Source: Xenophilus aerolatus (lineage in GTDB: Bacteria > Pseudomonadota > Gammaproteobacteria > Burkholderiales > Burkholderiaceae_C). From it: 64,000 nt of DNA. A program made the position numbers and the translations under genes. Location: assembly GCA_029968055.1 (NCBI GenBank), contig JASCNX010000001.1, positions 1,674,001 through 1,738,000 of the forward strand. The letters are read 5' to 3'. This document shows, one piece after another, positions 16,004-22,904 of the stretch. The notes beneath the pieces were generated by a model. The model did no database searches. It was not told where the DNA came from and saw nothing but the letters and a program-made list of their open reading frames with translations. The stretch's first letter is position 1. The number at the start of each line of letters is the position of its first letter.

Positions 16004-16805
16004 CGACGACCTCCGCGTACTGGCTGGGCACCACGAGCGAGGCCTCGCCCGCCCGGTTGCTGCGCGCCAGGAGCGCGAGCAGGTCGGCCTCCAGCGCCGC
16101 AGCCGCCTCGGCCGGCAGCGCGCCGAAGGCCTTGTGGACCGGCCCGTACCAGCGGCGGAACACGTCGACGAAGTGCGCCGGCGAGCGGTAGCGGAACATG
16201 AAGTCGCGCAGCGTGATGTCGATGCGAGCGGCACCCGCGCCGAACAGGGCCTGCAGGTGCGCGGGCTGGCCCCAGAGCGGCGGCGGCTGCAGCCCGGCCG
16301 GGGGCGGAAGGCGCCGGCCCAGGCTCTTGAACAGCTGGCCGATGAAGCCTTCGGGCGTCCAGTTGGCCAGGCCGATGCGCCCGCCCGGCCGGCACACGCG
16401 CAGCATCTCGGCCGCCGCCTGGGCATGGTGGGGCGCGAACATCACGCCGAAGGTGGACAGCACCACGTCGAAGCTGGCATCGGCGAAGGGCAGCGCCTCG
16501 GCGTCGGCGGTCTGGAACTGCACCTCCAGCCTTTCCGCGCGGGCGCGCTCGGCGCCGCGCTCCAGCAGTGCGCCGACATAGTCGGTCGAGGTGACCCGGC
16601 CGCCGCGGCGGGCCGCGGCCAGGGTGGCGTTGCCATTGCCGGCGGCCACGTCGAGCACCTGCTCGTCGCAGCGCAGGTCGCAGGCCTCGGCCAATTGCTC
16701 GCCGACGATCTGCAGCGTGGTGCCGATGACGGCGTAGTCGCCGCTGGCCCAGGCGGCCTGCTGGCGGACCTTGATGGCGTCGAAATCGATGAGGGGGGCA
16801 TTCAT
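15990..16805 (-). CDS. Class I SAM-dependent methyltransferase
   Basis: This 271-residue protein contains the SAM-binding motif I VLDVAAGNGNATLAAA (about residues 50-65), the acidic end of strand 2 (TSTDYV) and the QTADAEALPFADASFD motif. It resembles UbiE/Methyltransf_11 enzymes acting on small molecules. No substrate can be inferred. The start MNAPLIDFDAIK is preceded by a plausible ribosome site in the 16806-16820 region. It is transcribed towards the metal ATPase gene and overlaps its end; a functional link to metal resistance is not evident. Confidence 0.85.
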   Translation of the reverse strand: MNAPLIDFDAIKVRQQAAWASGDYAVIGTTLQIVGEQLAEACDLRCDEQVLDVAAGNGNATLAAARRGGRVTSTDYVGALLERGAERARAERLEVQFQTADAEALPFADASFDVVLSTFGVMFAPHHAQAAAEMLRVCRPGGRIGLANWTPEGFIGQLFKSLGRRLPPPAGLQPPPLWGQPAHLQALFGAGAARIDITLRDFMFRYRSPAHFVDVFRRWYGPVHKAFGALPAEAAAALEADLLALLARSNRAGEASLVVPSQYAEVVVTRA

Positions 16806-16989
16806 GGCGCGGACTCCACGGTGGATGGGGAAGGCCTGCACTGTCCGCCGCGCTCGCTCGCGCCGTCCTGCCCGATCGTCGGCGCGGCCTGACCGAGCGT
16901 CCGGGCCGCGGCATAGGCCACCCGTCCACTGGCGGGCTGCGTCCCCGGCGCCCGAAAATGCCGCACCGCTGGAACCGAGGACGCCTGCC

Positions 16990-17529
16990 ATGCCGTCGAT
17001 GCCCTCCGTCGCCGAGGCGCTCGCGCGCGTCGAGGCCGTGCTGCGCCGCCGGCCCGAAGCCGGCATCGACGCCGACCTGCCCGCCACCGCCCGCTGGGAC
17101 GGCGGCCTGCATACCCGCATCGCCCACCCCCATGGCCACCTGCTCGAGACCGACATGCCCACCGAACTGGGCGGCGGCGCGACCCAGCCCACGCCCGGCT
17201 GGCTGCTGCGCGCGAGCGTCGCGGCCTGTACCGCCACGCGCATCGCCATGGAGGCCGCACGTGCCGGCATCACGCTCGACACGCTGGAGGTGAGCACCGC
17301 GAGCCGCTCCGACGCGCGCGGCCTGCTCGATCTGCCCGGCGACGATGGCGGGCCCGTGAGCCCGGCGCCCTTCGACCTGCACATGGCGGTGCGCATCGCC
17401 GCCCGTGGCGTGCCGGCCCGGCGCCTGGAACGGCTTGCCGCAGCCGGCTGCGAGGGATCCCCCATGGCCCGCGCACTGCGCGACGCCCTGCCGCTGGCGG
17501 TGCACGTCGAGGTGCTGGAGCAGCCCTGA
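16990..17529 (+). CDS. OsmC-family protein
   Basis: This 179-residue protein has the OsmC/Ohr fold pattern with two conserved cysteines, Cys80 in LRASVAACTATRIAMEA and Cys154 in AAGCEGSPMARAL. OsmC/Ohr proteins are thiol-dependent peroxidases that reduce organic hydroperoxides, though this branch (longer N-terminus, E/T-rich core) is less well characterised. It overlaps the following AraC-type regulator gene by one base (TGATG), so the pair is coexpressed. The upstream gene is divergent. A role in oxidative or electrophile stress is probable. Confidence 0.85.
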   Translation: MPSMPSVAEALARVEAVLRRRPEAGIDADLPATARWDGGLHTRIAHPHGHLLETDMPTELGGGATQPTPGWLLRASVAACTATRIAMEAARAGITLDTLEVSTASRSDARGLLDLPGDDGGPVSPAPFDLHMAVRIAARGVPARRLERLAAAGCEGSPMARALRDALPLAVHVEVLEQP

Positions 17530-18491
17530 TGGACGCGCTGTCGCAGACGCTGCGTGTGGTGCGGCTGGTCGGCTCGATCTTCATCCAGGGCCGCTTCACC
17601 GCGCCGTGGTGCTACCAGTCGCCCACGGCGGACAGCGTGGCGCCGGTGCTGGAGCCCGGGGCCGAACGCCTGGTGATCTTCCACCTCATCACCGAGGGCG
17701 AATGCTTCGTCGAGCTGCCCGCGCAGGCGCCGGTGCGGCTGGTGGCCGGCGACGCCGTGCTCTTTCCGCAGGGCCATGCCCACCGCATGGGCTCCGAGCC
17801 CGGGCTGCCGCCCGCGCGCGGCGCGCGGCTGAGCGAGGTGCTGGCGCGCCGCCCGCGCCTGCTGTCCTACGGCGGCGGCGGGCCGGCCACGCGCCTGGTC
17901 TGCGGCTACCTCGCCTGCGACGCGCGGCTGGGCCGGATGCTGCTGGCCGGTCTGCCGCCCCTGGTGCGCGTGAACGTGCGCGGTTCCGACGCCGGGGCCT
18001 GGCTCGAGGCTTCGGTGCGCTACGCGCTGGCGGAGGCGCGCTCGCCGCGGCCGGGCGGCGCGGGCGTGCTGGCCAAGCTGTCGGAGGTGGTGTTCATCGA
18101 GGTGCTGCGCCTGCACATGAACGAGCAGGCCGAGGGACGCACCGGCTGGCTGGCCGGCGTCGGCGACCGCATCGTCGGCGGCGCGCTCAATGCCATGCAC
18201 CGCGAGCCGGCGCGCAACTGGTCGCTCGAGGAACTGGCACGCGAGGCCAACACCTCGCGCTCGGTGCTGGCCGAACGCTTCCAGCAGTTGGTCGGCCAGT
18301 CGCCCATGCAGTACCTGACGCAGTGGCGCATGCTGCTGGCGTCGAACCTGCTCGCGCGCAGCAACGCGCCACTGCTGCGCATCGCGCAGGACGTCGGCTA
18401 CCAGACCGACACCGCCTTCAGCCGCGCGTTCCGGCGCGAGTTCGGGGCGCCGCCGGCAACCTGGCGGCGGCTACGCGGCGAACGGGCGTGA
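17529..18491 (+). CDS. AraC-family transcriptional regulator with cupin-type sensor domain
   Basis: This 320-residue protein has an N-terminal AraC_binding/cupin_6-like domain (VRLVAGDAVLFPQGHAHRMG and GPATRLVCGYLACD) and a C-terminal double helix-turn-helix (NWSLEELAREANTSRSVLAERF and LLRIAQDVGYQTDTAFSRAFRREFG). The start is fused to the OsmC stop codon, indicating coregulation. Regulators of this subfamily often control neighbouring oxidoreductase or stress genes. Its target is likely the OsmC gene or the next operon 47 bp downstream; the effector is unknown. Confidence 0.9.
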   Translation: MDALSQTLRVVRLVGSIFIQGRFTAPWCYQSPTADSVAPVLEPGAERLVIFHLITEGECFVELPAQAPVRLVAGDAVLFPQGHAHRMGSEPGLPPARGARLSEVLARRPRLLSYGGGGPATRLVCGYLACDARLGRMLLAGLPPLVRVNVRGSDAGAWLEASVRYALAEARSPRPGGAGVLAKLSEVVFIEVLRLHMNEQAEGRTGWLAGVGDRIVGGALNAMHREPARNWSLEELAREANTSRSVLAERFQQLVGQSPMQYLTQWRMLLASNLLARSNAPLLRIAQDVGYQTDTAFSRAFRREFGAPPATWRRLRGERA

Positions 18492-18538
18492 TGCCCGGCC
18501 GCATCCCGGGGGCTGCCGCGCGGGCCTATCATCCGGCC

Positions 18539-18946
18539 ATGCGCCGCCTGTTGCTCGCCCTCATGATCCTCCTGCTGCCCCTGCGCGGCTGGCTGGGCGA
18601 TGCGATGGCGATGGACCTGGCGGCGCCGGCGGTTCAGGCCGTGGCCGTCCACGTCGCCAGCGCCGAGCCGGCGCACCACGGCGGCGCCGAACACCACGCC
18701 GACGCCACCACCCCGCCCTGCCACGAGGACGCGCAGGCGTCCGCAGCGGCGCACGACGGTGGCGAGCATCCCGCGGGCCATGGCCACGGGCATTGCACCG
18801 CCTGCCAGATCTGCCATTCGGTCGCCGCCACGCAAGGTGCCACCGCGCCGGCGGTGTCGGCGCCGCGCCATGCCGCGCCGGCCACGGCGCCGGCGCGCTT
18901 CGCCAGCGCCGAGCCGCGCCTGGTCGCGAAGCCGCCCATTTCCTGA
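18539..18946 (+). CDS. Small secreted His-rich protein, DUF2946-like, at head of copper block
   Basis: This 135-residue protein has an N-terminal signal/transmembrane segment (MRRLLLALMILLLPLRGWLGDAMAMD), then a His-rich middle (AHHGGAEHHADA, GEHPAGHGHGH) and a CTACQICHS motif. The Cys-x2-Cys-x2-Cys-His pattern after a HGH run is the mark of DUF2946-type proteins found in copper operons. It could bind copper in the periplasm. The start was chosen as the only ATG giving a signal peptide; it is 47 bp after the AraC gene. The family assignment is moderately sure; the copper role rests on motif and neighbours. Confidence 0.7.
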   Translation: MRRLLLALMILLLPLRGWLGDAMAMDLAAPAVQAVAVHVASAEPAHHGGAEHHADATTPPCHEDAQASAAAHDGGEHPAGHGHGHCTACQICHSVAATQGATAPAVSAPRHAAPATAPARFASAEPRLVAKPPIS

Positions 18947-19022
18947 TCTCCTCACCCGAAGTCCGTCCGCCGCGCGCACAAGCTGCGTTGCGGTGCCGAT
19001 GTCTCGATGTTGGAGAGTTCCC

Positions 19023-20552
19023 GTGTCTCGTCTTGCGTTGCGCGCTTCGCCGCGCCTTGATCGCGATCCAGTTCATGGCTGGCCGCGCCCCGTCCGCGGG
19101 CGCTGGCGGCCCTTCCTGTTCACACGGCCTGCGCTGATCGCCGGCGCGGCGCTGGCCCTGGCGGGCTGCGCCAGCGTCTCGCCGCAGGCCGACCGCGACG
19201 CGGTGCAGTCGGCGCTGGGCCCCGCGTCGCCGGCCGCCTTGACCGGCGACGCCCGCGCCCAGGCGGTGCCCGACGACGCCAGCCGCGCCGCCGTCGAGGC
19301 GCTGCTGCGCGAGCCGCTCGACGCGCAGGCGGCGGTGCGCATCGCCCTGCTGCAAAGCCCCCGCGTGCAGCAGGCCTTCGCCACGCTGCAGCTGAGCGAC
19401 GCCGAGCGCGCCCGGGCCGCCACCCTGCCCAACCCCGTCTTCAGTTTCGGGAGGCTGCGCGAGGGCCGGCAGTTGGAGATCGACCGTGCGCTGGGCTTCG
19501 ACGTGCTGGGCCTGCTCACGCTGCCCTGGCAGGCGCGCTGGGCGGGGCAGCGCCACGAGGTGGCCCGGCTCGAAGCGGCGCAGCAGATCGCCCAGGTGGC
19601 GGCCGACGCGCGTCGCGCCTGGGTGCGCGCCGTGGCGGCGCAGCAGGGCGTGGCCTACCTGCGCGATGCGCGCGACGCCGCGGACACCGGCGCTGCGCTG
19701 GCGCAGCGCATGGCGAAGGCCGGCAACTGGAGTACGCTGCGGCGCACGCGCGAGGAGCTGCTGCAGGCCGATGCCGCCGCCCAGCTCGCACGTGCCGAGC
19801 AGGCGGCCGTCGCCAGCCGGGAGCAGCTCACGCGCCTGCTCGGCCTGCCGCAGGAACAGGCCGCCTCCTGCCGCCTGCCCGATCGCCTGCCGCCGCTGCC
19901 CGTGTCGCTGCCCGAACGCCCCGAGGTGCAGGCGACGGCGCTGCGCGAGCGCCTGGACGTGCGCGCGGCGCAGGCGCAGCTGCGCGCCACGGCCGACGCC
20001 CAGGGCCTGACCCGGGCCACGCGTTTCGTCGACGCGCTGGAGATCGGCGCCGTGCGCAACAGCACCTTCGCCAACGACGCCGAGCGCGGCCGCAGCACCG
20101 AGCGCGGCGTCGAGCTCTCGCTGCCGATCCCGCTCTTCGACTGGGGCCAGGCGCGCAGCGCGCGGGCCGAAGCGCTCTACCTGCAGTCGGCCGCGCGCGT
20201 GCGTGCGACGGCCGTGCAGGCCGCGAGCGAAGCGCGCGAGGCGCACGCCGCGTGGCAGAACGCGTGGCAGGTGGCGCACCGCTACCAGGCCGAGGTGCTG
20301 CCGCTGCGGCAGAAGGTCAACGACGAGATGCTGCTGCGCTACAACGGCATGCTGGCCAGCGTGTGGGAGCTGCTGGCCGAGGCGCAGGCCAGCGCCCTGG
20401 CGGTGAACGCCGCGATGGCGGCGCAACGCGACTTCTGGCTGGCCGACACCGACCTGCTGCTCGCGCTGACGGGCGCCTCGCCCGCCGGGCTGTCGGCGCT
20501 GCAGGGCGGCGGCGACGGCGACGCGGTCGCCACCGCGGGAGGGAGCCACTGA
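19023..20552 (+). CDS. Outer-membrane efflux lipoprotein, TolC/CzcC family
   Basis: The 509-residue product is a TolC-like outer-membrane factor with two long alpha-helical barrels rich in Ala, Arg, Gln and Glu, and a lipobox LALAGC with Cys49 as probable lipidation site. The GTG start at 19023 follows GGAGAG by 5 bp and is preferred over frames further upstream. The n-region before the lipobox is unusually long and Arg-rich. In copper islands such CzcC/CusC-like proteins sit beside a multicopper oxidase. No RND pump or membrane-fusion gene is in the window, so its partner is unknown. It overlaps the oxidase gene by one base. Confidence 0.88.
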   Translation: MSRLALRASPRLDRDPVHGWPRPVRGRWRPFLFTRPALIAGAALALAGCASVSPQADRDAVQSALGPASPAALTGDARAQAVPDDASRAAVEALLREPLDAQAAVRIALLQSPRVQQAFATLQLSDAERARAATLPNPVFSFGRLREGRQLEIDRALGFDVLGLLTLPWQARWAGQRHEVARLEAAQQIAQVAADARRAWVRAVAAQQGVAYLRDARDAADTGAALAQRMAKAGNWSTLRRTREELLQADAAAQLARAEQAAVASREQLTRLLGLPQEQAASCRLPDRLPPLPVSLPERPEVQATALRERLDVRAAQAQLRATADAQGLTRATRFVDALEIGAVRNSTFANDAERGRSTERGVELSLPIPLFDWGQARSARAEALYLQSAARVRATAVQAASEAREAHAAWQNAWQVAHRYQAEVLPLRQKVNDEMLLRYNGMLASVWELLAEAQASALAVNAAMAAQRDFWLADTDLLLALTGASPAGLSALQGGGDGDAVATAGGSH

Positions 20553-21931
20553 TGGACCGCCGACGCTTCTTCTCCGGTGCCGTGGGTGGCGCGGTCGCCG
20601 CCGCGGCCGTCAGCCGCGTCGCGCTTGCCTCCGTGCCCGAGGCGCCCGCGCAGACCTCCGCGGCCACCGCACCGCCGCTGCTGCCGCCCGACGGCCGCCC
20701 CTACGACCCCGTGGTCACGCTCAACGGCTGGACGCTGCCCTGGCGCATGAACGGCAGCGTCAAGGAATTCCACCTCGTCGCCGAACCCGTCGTGCGCGAG
20801 ATGGCGCCGGGCTTCAGGGTCAACATGTGGGGCTACAACGGCCAGTCGCCGGGGCCGACCATCGAGGTGGTCGAAGGCGACCGGGTGCGCATCTTCGTGA
20901 CCAACCGCCTGCCCGAGCACACCACCGTGCACTGGCACGGCCAGCGCCTGCCCAACGGCATGGATGGCGTGGGCGGCATCACGCAGCCGCACATCCCGCC
21001 GGGCAAGACCTTCGTCTACGAGTTCACGGCCAAGCGCCCCGGCACCTTCATGTACCACCCGCACGCCGACGAGATGGTGCAGATGGCGATGGGCATGATG
21101 GGCTTCTGGGTCACGCATCCCAAGGACCGCGCCGACCCGCGCATCGCGCGGGTGCAGCGCGACTTCTGCTTCCTGCTCGGCGCCTTCGACGTCGAGCCCG
21201 GCAGCGCCACGCCCAAGGTCAACACCATGACCGACTTCAACACCTGGGCCTTCAACAGCCGCGTGTTCCCCGGCATCGATTCGATGAACGTCCGCCAGGG
21301 CGACCGGGTGCGCATCCGCGTGGGCAACCTCACCATGACCAACCACCCCATCCACGTGCACGGCCACGAGTTCGAGGTGACGGGCACCGACGGCGGGCCC
21401 GTGCCGCCCCCGGCCCGCTGGCCCGAGGTGTCGGTCGACGTCGCCGTGGGCCAGATGCGGCAGGTGGAGTTCGTTGCCGACGAGCCCGGCGACTGGGCCT
21501 TCCACTGCCACAAGTCGCACCACACGATGGGGCCGATGGGCCACGAGGTGCCGACCATGATCGGCGTCGAGCAGAAGGACCTGGTCGCGAAGATCCAGAA
21601 GCTCGTGCCCGACTACATGGTGATGGGCGACAAGGGCATGGCCGACATGGGCGCCATGGAGATGCCGCTGCCCGACAACACGCTGCCCATGATGGCCGGC
21701 CAGGGCCCCTTCGGCCCGGCGGAGATGGGCGGCATGTTCACGCTGCTGAAGGTGCGCGCGGGCCAGAAGCCCGGCGACTACCGCGACCCCGGCTGGTTCA
21801 GGCACCCGGCCGGCACGGTCGCGCGCGAGGTGCCGGACGACCGAGCGCCACCGGCGCCGCGCGCACCGGGCGCCGGCGCGGCGCCTGCCGCGAACGCGGT
21901 GCAGAAGCCCGCGGGCGGCCATCACCATTGA
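20552..21931 (+). CDS. Multicopper oxidase (periplasmic copper oxidase)
   Basis: This 459-residue protein has a Tat signal (MDRRRFFSGAVGG) and all four copper-ligand clusters: HWHG (His127, His129), HPH (His169, His171), HPIHVHGH (265-272) and HCH (318-320). Those build the type 1 and trinuclear copper sites that couple oxidation of Cu(I) or phenolics to O2 reduction. A Met-rich C-terminal segment (VMGDKGMADMGAMEMPLP) resembles copper-binding loops of CueO/CopA. The C-terminus ends in HHH. The start overlaps the previous stop (TGATG) after GGGAGG. Cuprous oxidase function in copper tolerance is probable. Confidence 0.92.
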   Translation: MDRRRFFSGAVGGAVAAAAVSRVALASVPEAPAQTSAATAPPLLPPDGRPYDPVVTLNGWTLPWRMNGSVKEFHLVAEPVVREMAPGFRVNMWGYNGQSPGPTIEVVEGDRVRIFVTNRLPEHTTVHWHGQRLPNGMDGVGGITQPHIPPGKTFVYEFTAKRPGTFMYHPHADEMVQMAMGMMGFWVTHPKDRADPRIARVQRDFCFLLGAFDVEPGSATPKVNTMTDFNTWAFNSRVFPGIDSMNVRQGDRVRIRVGNLTMTNHPIHVHGHEFEVTGTDGGPVPPPARWPEVSVDVAVGQMRQVEFVADEPGDWAFHCHKSHHTMGPMGHEVPTMIGVEQKDLVAKIQKLVPDYMVMGDKGMADMGAMEMPLPDNTLPMMAGQGPFGPAEMGGMFTLLKVRAGQKPGDYRDPGWFRHPAGTVAREVPDDRAPPAPRAPGAGAAPAANAVQKPAGGHHH

Positions 21932-22016
21932 AGCCATGTCGCCTGCCGTTTTTAACGCTGCCGACGGGCGTCCCGCGTGCGCCGCAGCCCTTTTTTCGCT
22001 TGGAGAATCCCATCCC

Positions 22017-22493
22017 ATGAACGCCCCGACCCCGACCCGCCGTCGCCTCCTGCTGCAAGGCGCTGCGGCACTGCTCGTTTCGCCCCTGTTTGCGCGCGAG
22101 GCCTTCGCCGCCGCGCCCATGGTCGAGATCTGGAAAGACCCGAACTGCGGCTGCTGCCAGGACTGGGTCAAGCACCTCAACATGAACAAGCTGGCCACGC
22201 GCGTGCACGACAGCGGCAACGCCGAAGCGCGCGCGCGCCTGGGCATCCCCGCGAAGCTCGGCTCCTGCCACACCGCAAGCGTCGGCGGCTACGCCATCGA
22301 AGGCCACGTGCCCGCCAGCGCCATCCACCGCCTGCTCGAGGAGAAGCCGCAGGCCATCGGCCTCGCCGTGCCCGGCATGCCCATCGGTTCGCCCGGCATG
22401 GACGGCCCCGCTTATGGCGGCCGGCGTGATGCCTACGACGTGCTGTTGGTGCTGGCCGACGGCCGCACCCGCGTGTTCCAGCGCGAGGCCTGA
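22017..22493 (+). CDS. DUF411 periplasmic metal-binding protein
   Basis: This 158-residue precursor has a signal peptide ending near AREAFA and the DUF411 core: VEIWKDPNCGCCQDWVKHL with Cys44, Cys46 and Cys47, then GSCHTASVGGYAIEGHVPA. DUF411/CopG proteins are periplasmic, occur in copper and silver resistance clusters, and their CGCC motif is thought to bind Cu. The ATG follows TTGGAGAATCCC. It lies between the multicopper oxidase and the CusF-like gene, consistent with one copper-handling operon. Confidence 0.88.
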   Translation: MNAPTPTRRRLLLQGAAALLVSPLFAREAFAAAPMVEIWKDPNCGCCQDWVKHLNMNKLATRVHDSGNAEARARLGIPAKLGSCHTASVGGYAIEGHVPASAIHRLLEEKPQAIGLAVPGMPIGSPGMDGPAYGGRRDAYDVLLVLADGRTRVFQREA

Positions 22494-22525
22494 TGCCTCA
22501 GCGAATGCCCATCCAAGGACCGACC

Positions 22526-22819
22526 ATGAAACGACTGACGATCTCCCTCGCCGCTGCCCTGCTCGCTTCCGCCGCACTCGCCCAGGCCGCGCTGCCGAAG
22601 GTCGACGCCGAAGTGCGCCGGGTCGACACCGCCACGCAGAAGATCACCCTGAAGCACGGCGACATCCCCAACATCGACATGGGCGCCATGACGATGGTGT
22701 TCCGCGTCAAGGACCCGATCCTGCTCGAGAAGGTCAAGGCCGGCGACAAGGTGGTCATCACGGCCGACAAGGTCGACGGCCAGCTCACCGTGATGTCGAT
22801 CGAGCCCGCGAAGCCCTGA
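22526..22819 (+). CDS. CusF-like periplasmic copper-binding protein
   Basis: This 97-residue protein has a signal peptide (MKRLTISLAAALLASAALAQA) and a small OB-fold CusF domain (KITLKHGDIPNIDMGAMTMVF). Ligand positions His44, Met55 and Met57 match His36, Met47 and Met49 of CusF by spacing. The aromatic Trp44 that caps Cu(I)/Ag(I) in CusF is replaced by Met52, which may add a third thioether. In Gram-negatives CusF hands Cu(I) to the CusCBA pump; here no such pump is adjacent. It is the last gene of the copper block. Confidence 0.87.
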   Translation: MKRLTISLAAALLASAALAQAALPKVDAEVRRVDTATQKITLKHGDIPNIDMGAMTMVFRVKDPILLEKVKAGDKVVITADKVDGQLTVMSIEPAKP

Positions 22820-22831
22820 TTCGGAATCGCC

Positions 22832-22890
22832 TTGGTCGAAGCGCTGCGCGAGGCTTCGACAAGCTCAGCCCGAACGGGGGGTTGTCGATC
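22832..22890. repeat. REP-like intergenic element
   Basis: Between two convergent genes the sequence GCTTCGACAAGCTCAGCCC followed by GAACGGGG matches, from memory, an interspersed element found in many proteobacterial genomes, commonly between genes. An inverted partner (GGTCGAAGC) lies just upstream. Only one copy is evident in the window. Such elements act as terminators, mRNA stabilisers or protein-binding sites. Confidence 0.55.
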
Positions 22891-22904
22891 GGCCGCCCCG
22901 CCGT

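Noticed and set aside
13280-16426. A 1048-residue open frame on the minus strand
   Set aside because: It is antisense to the metal ATPase gene, has no domain, and contains only Arg/Ala/His-rich repetitive sequence typical of GC-rich shadow frames. The only real part is the short MerR gene in another frame.
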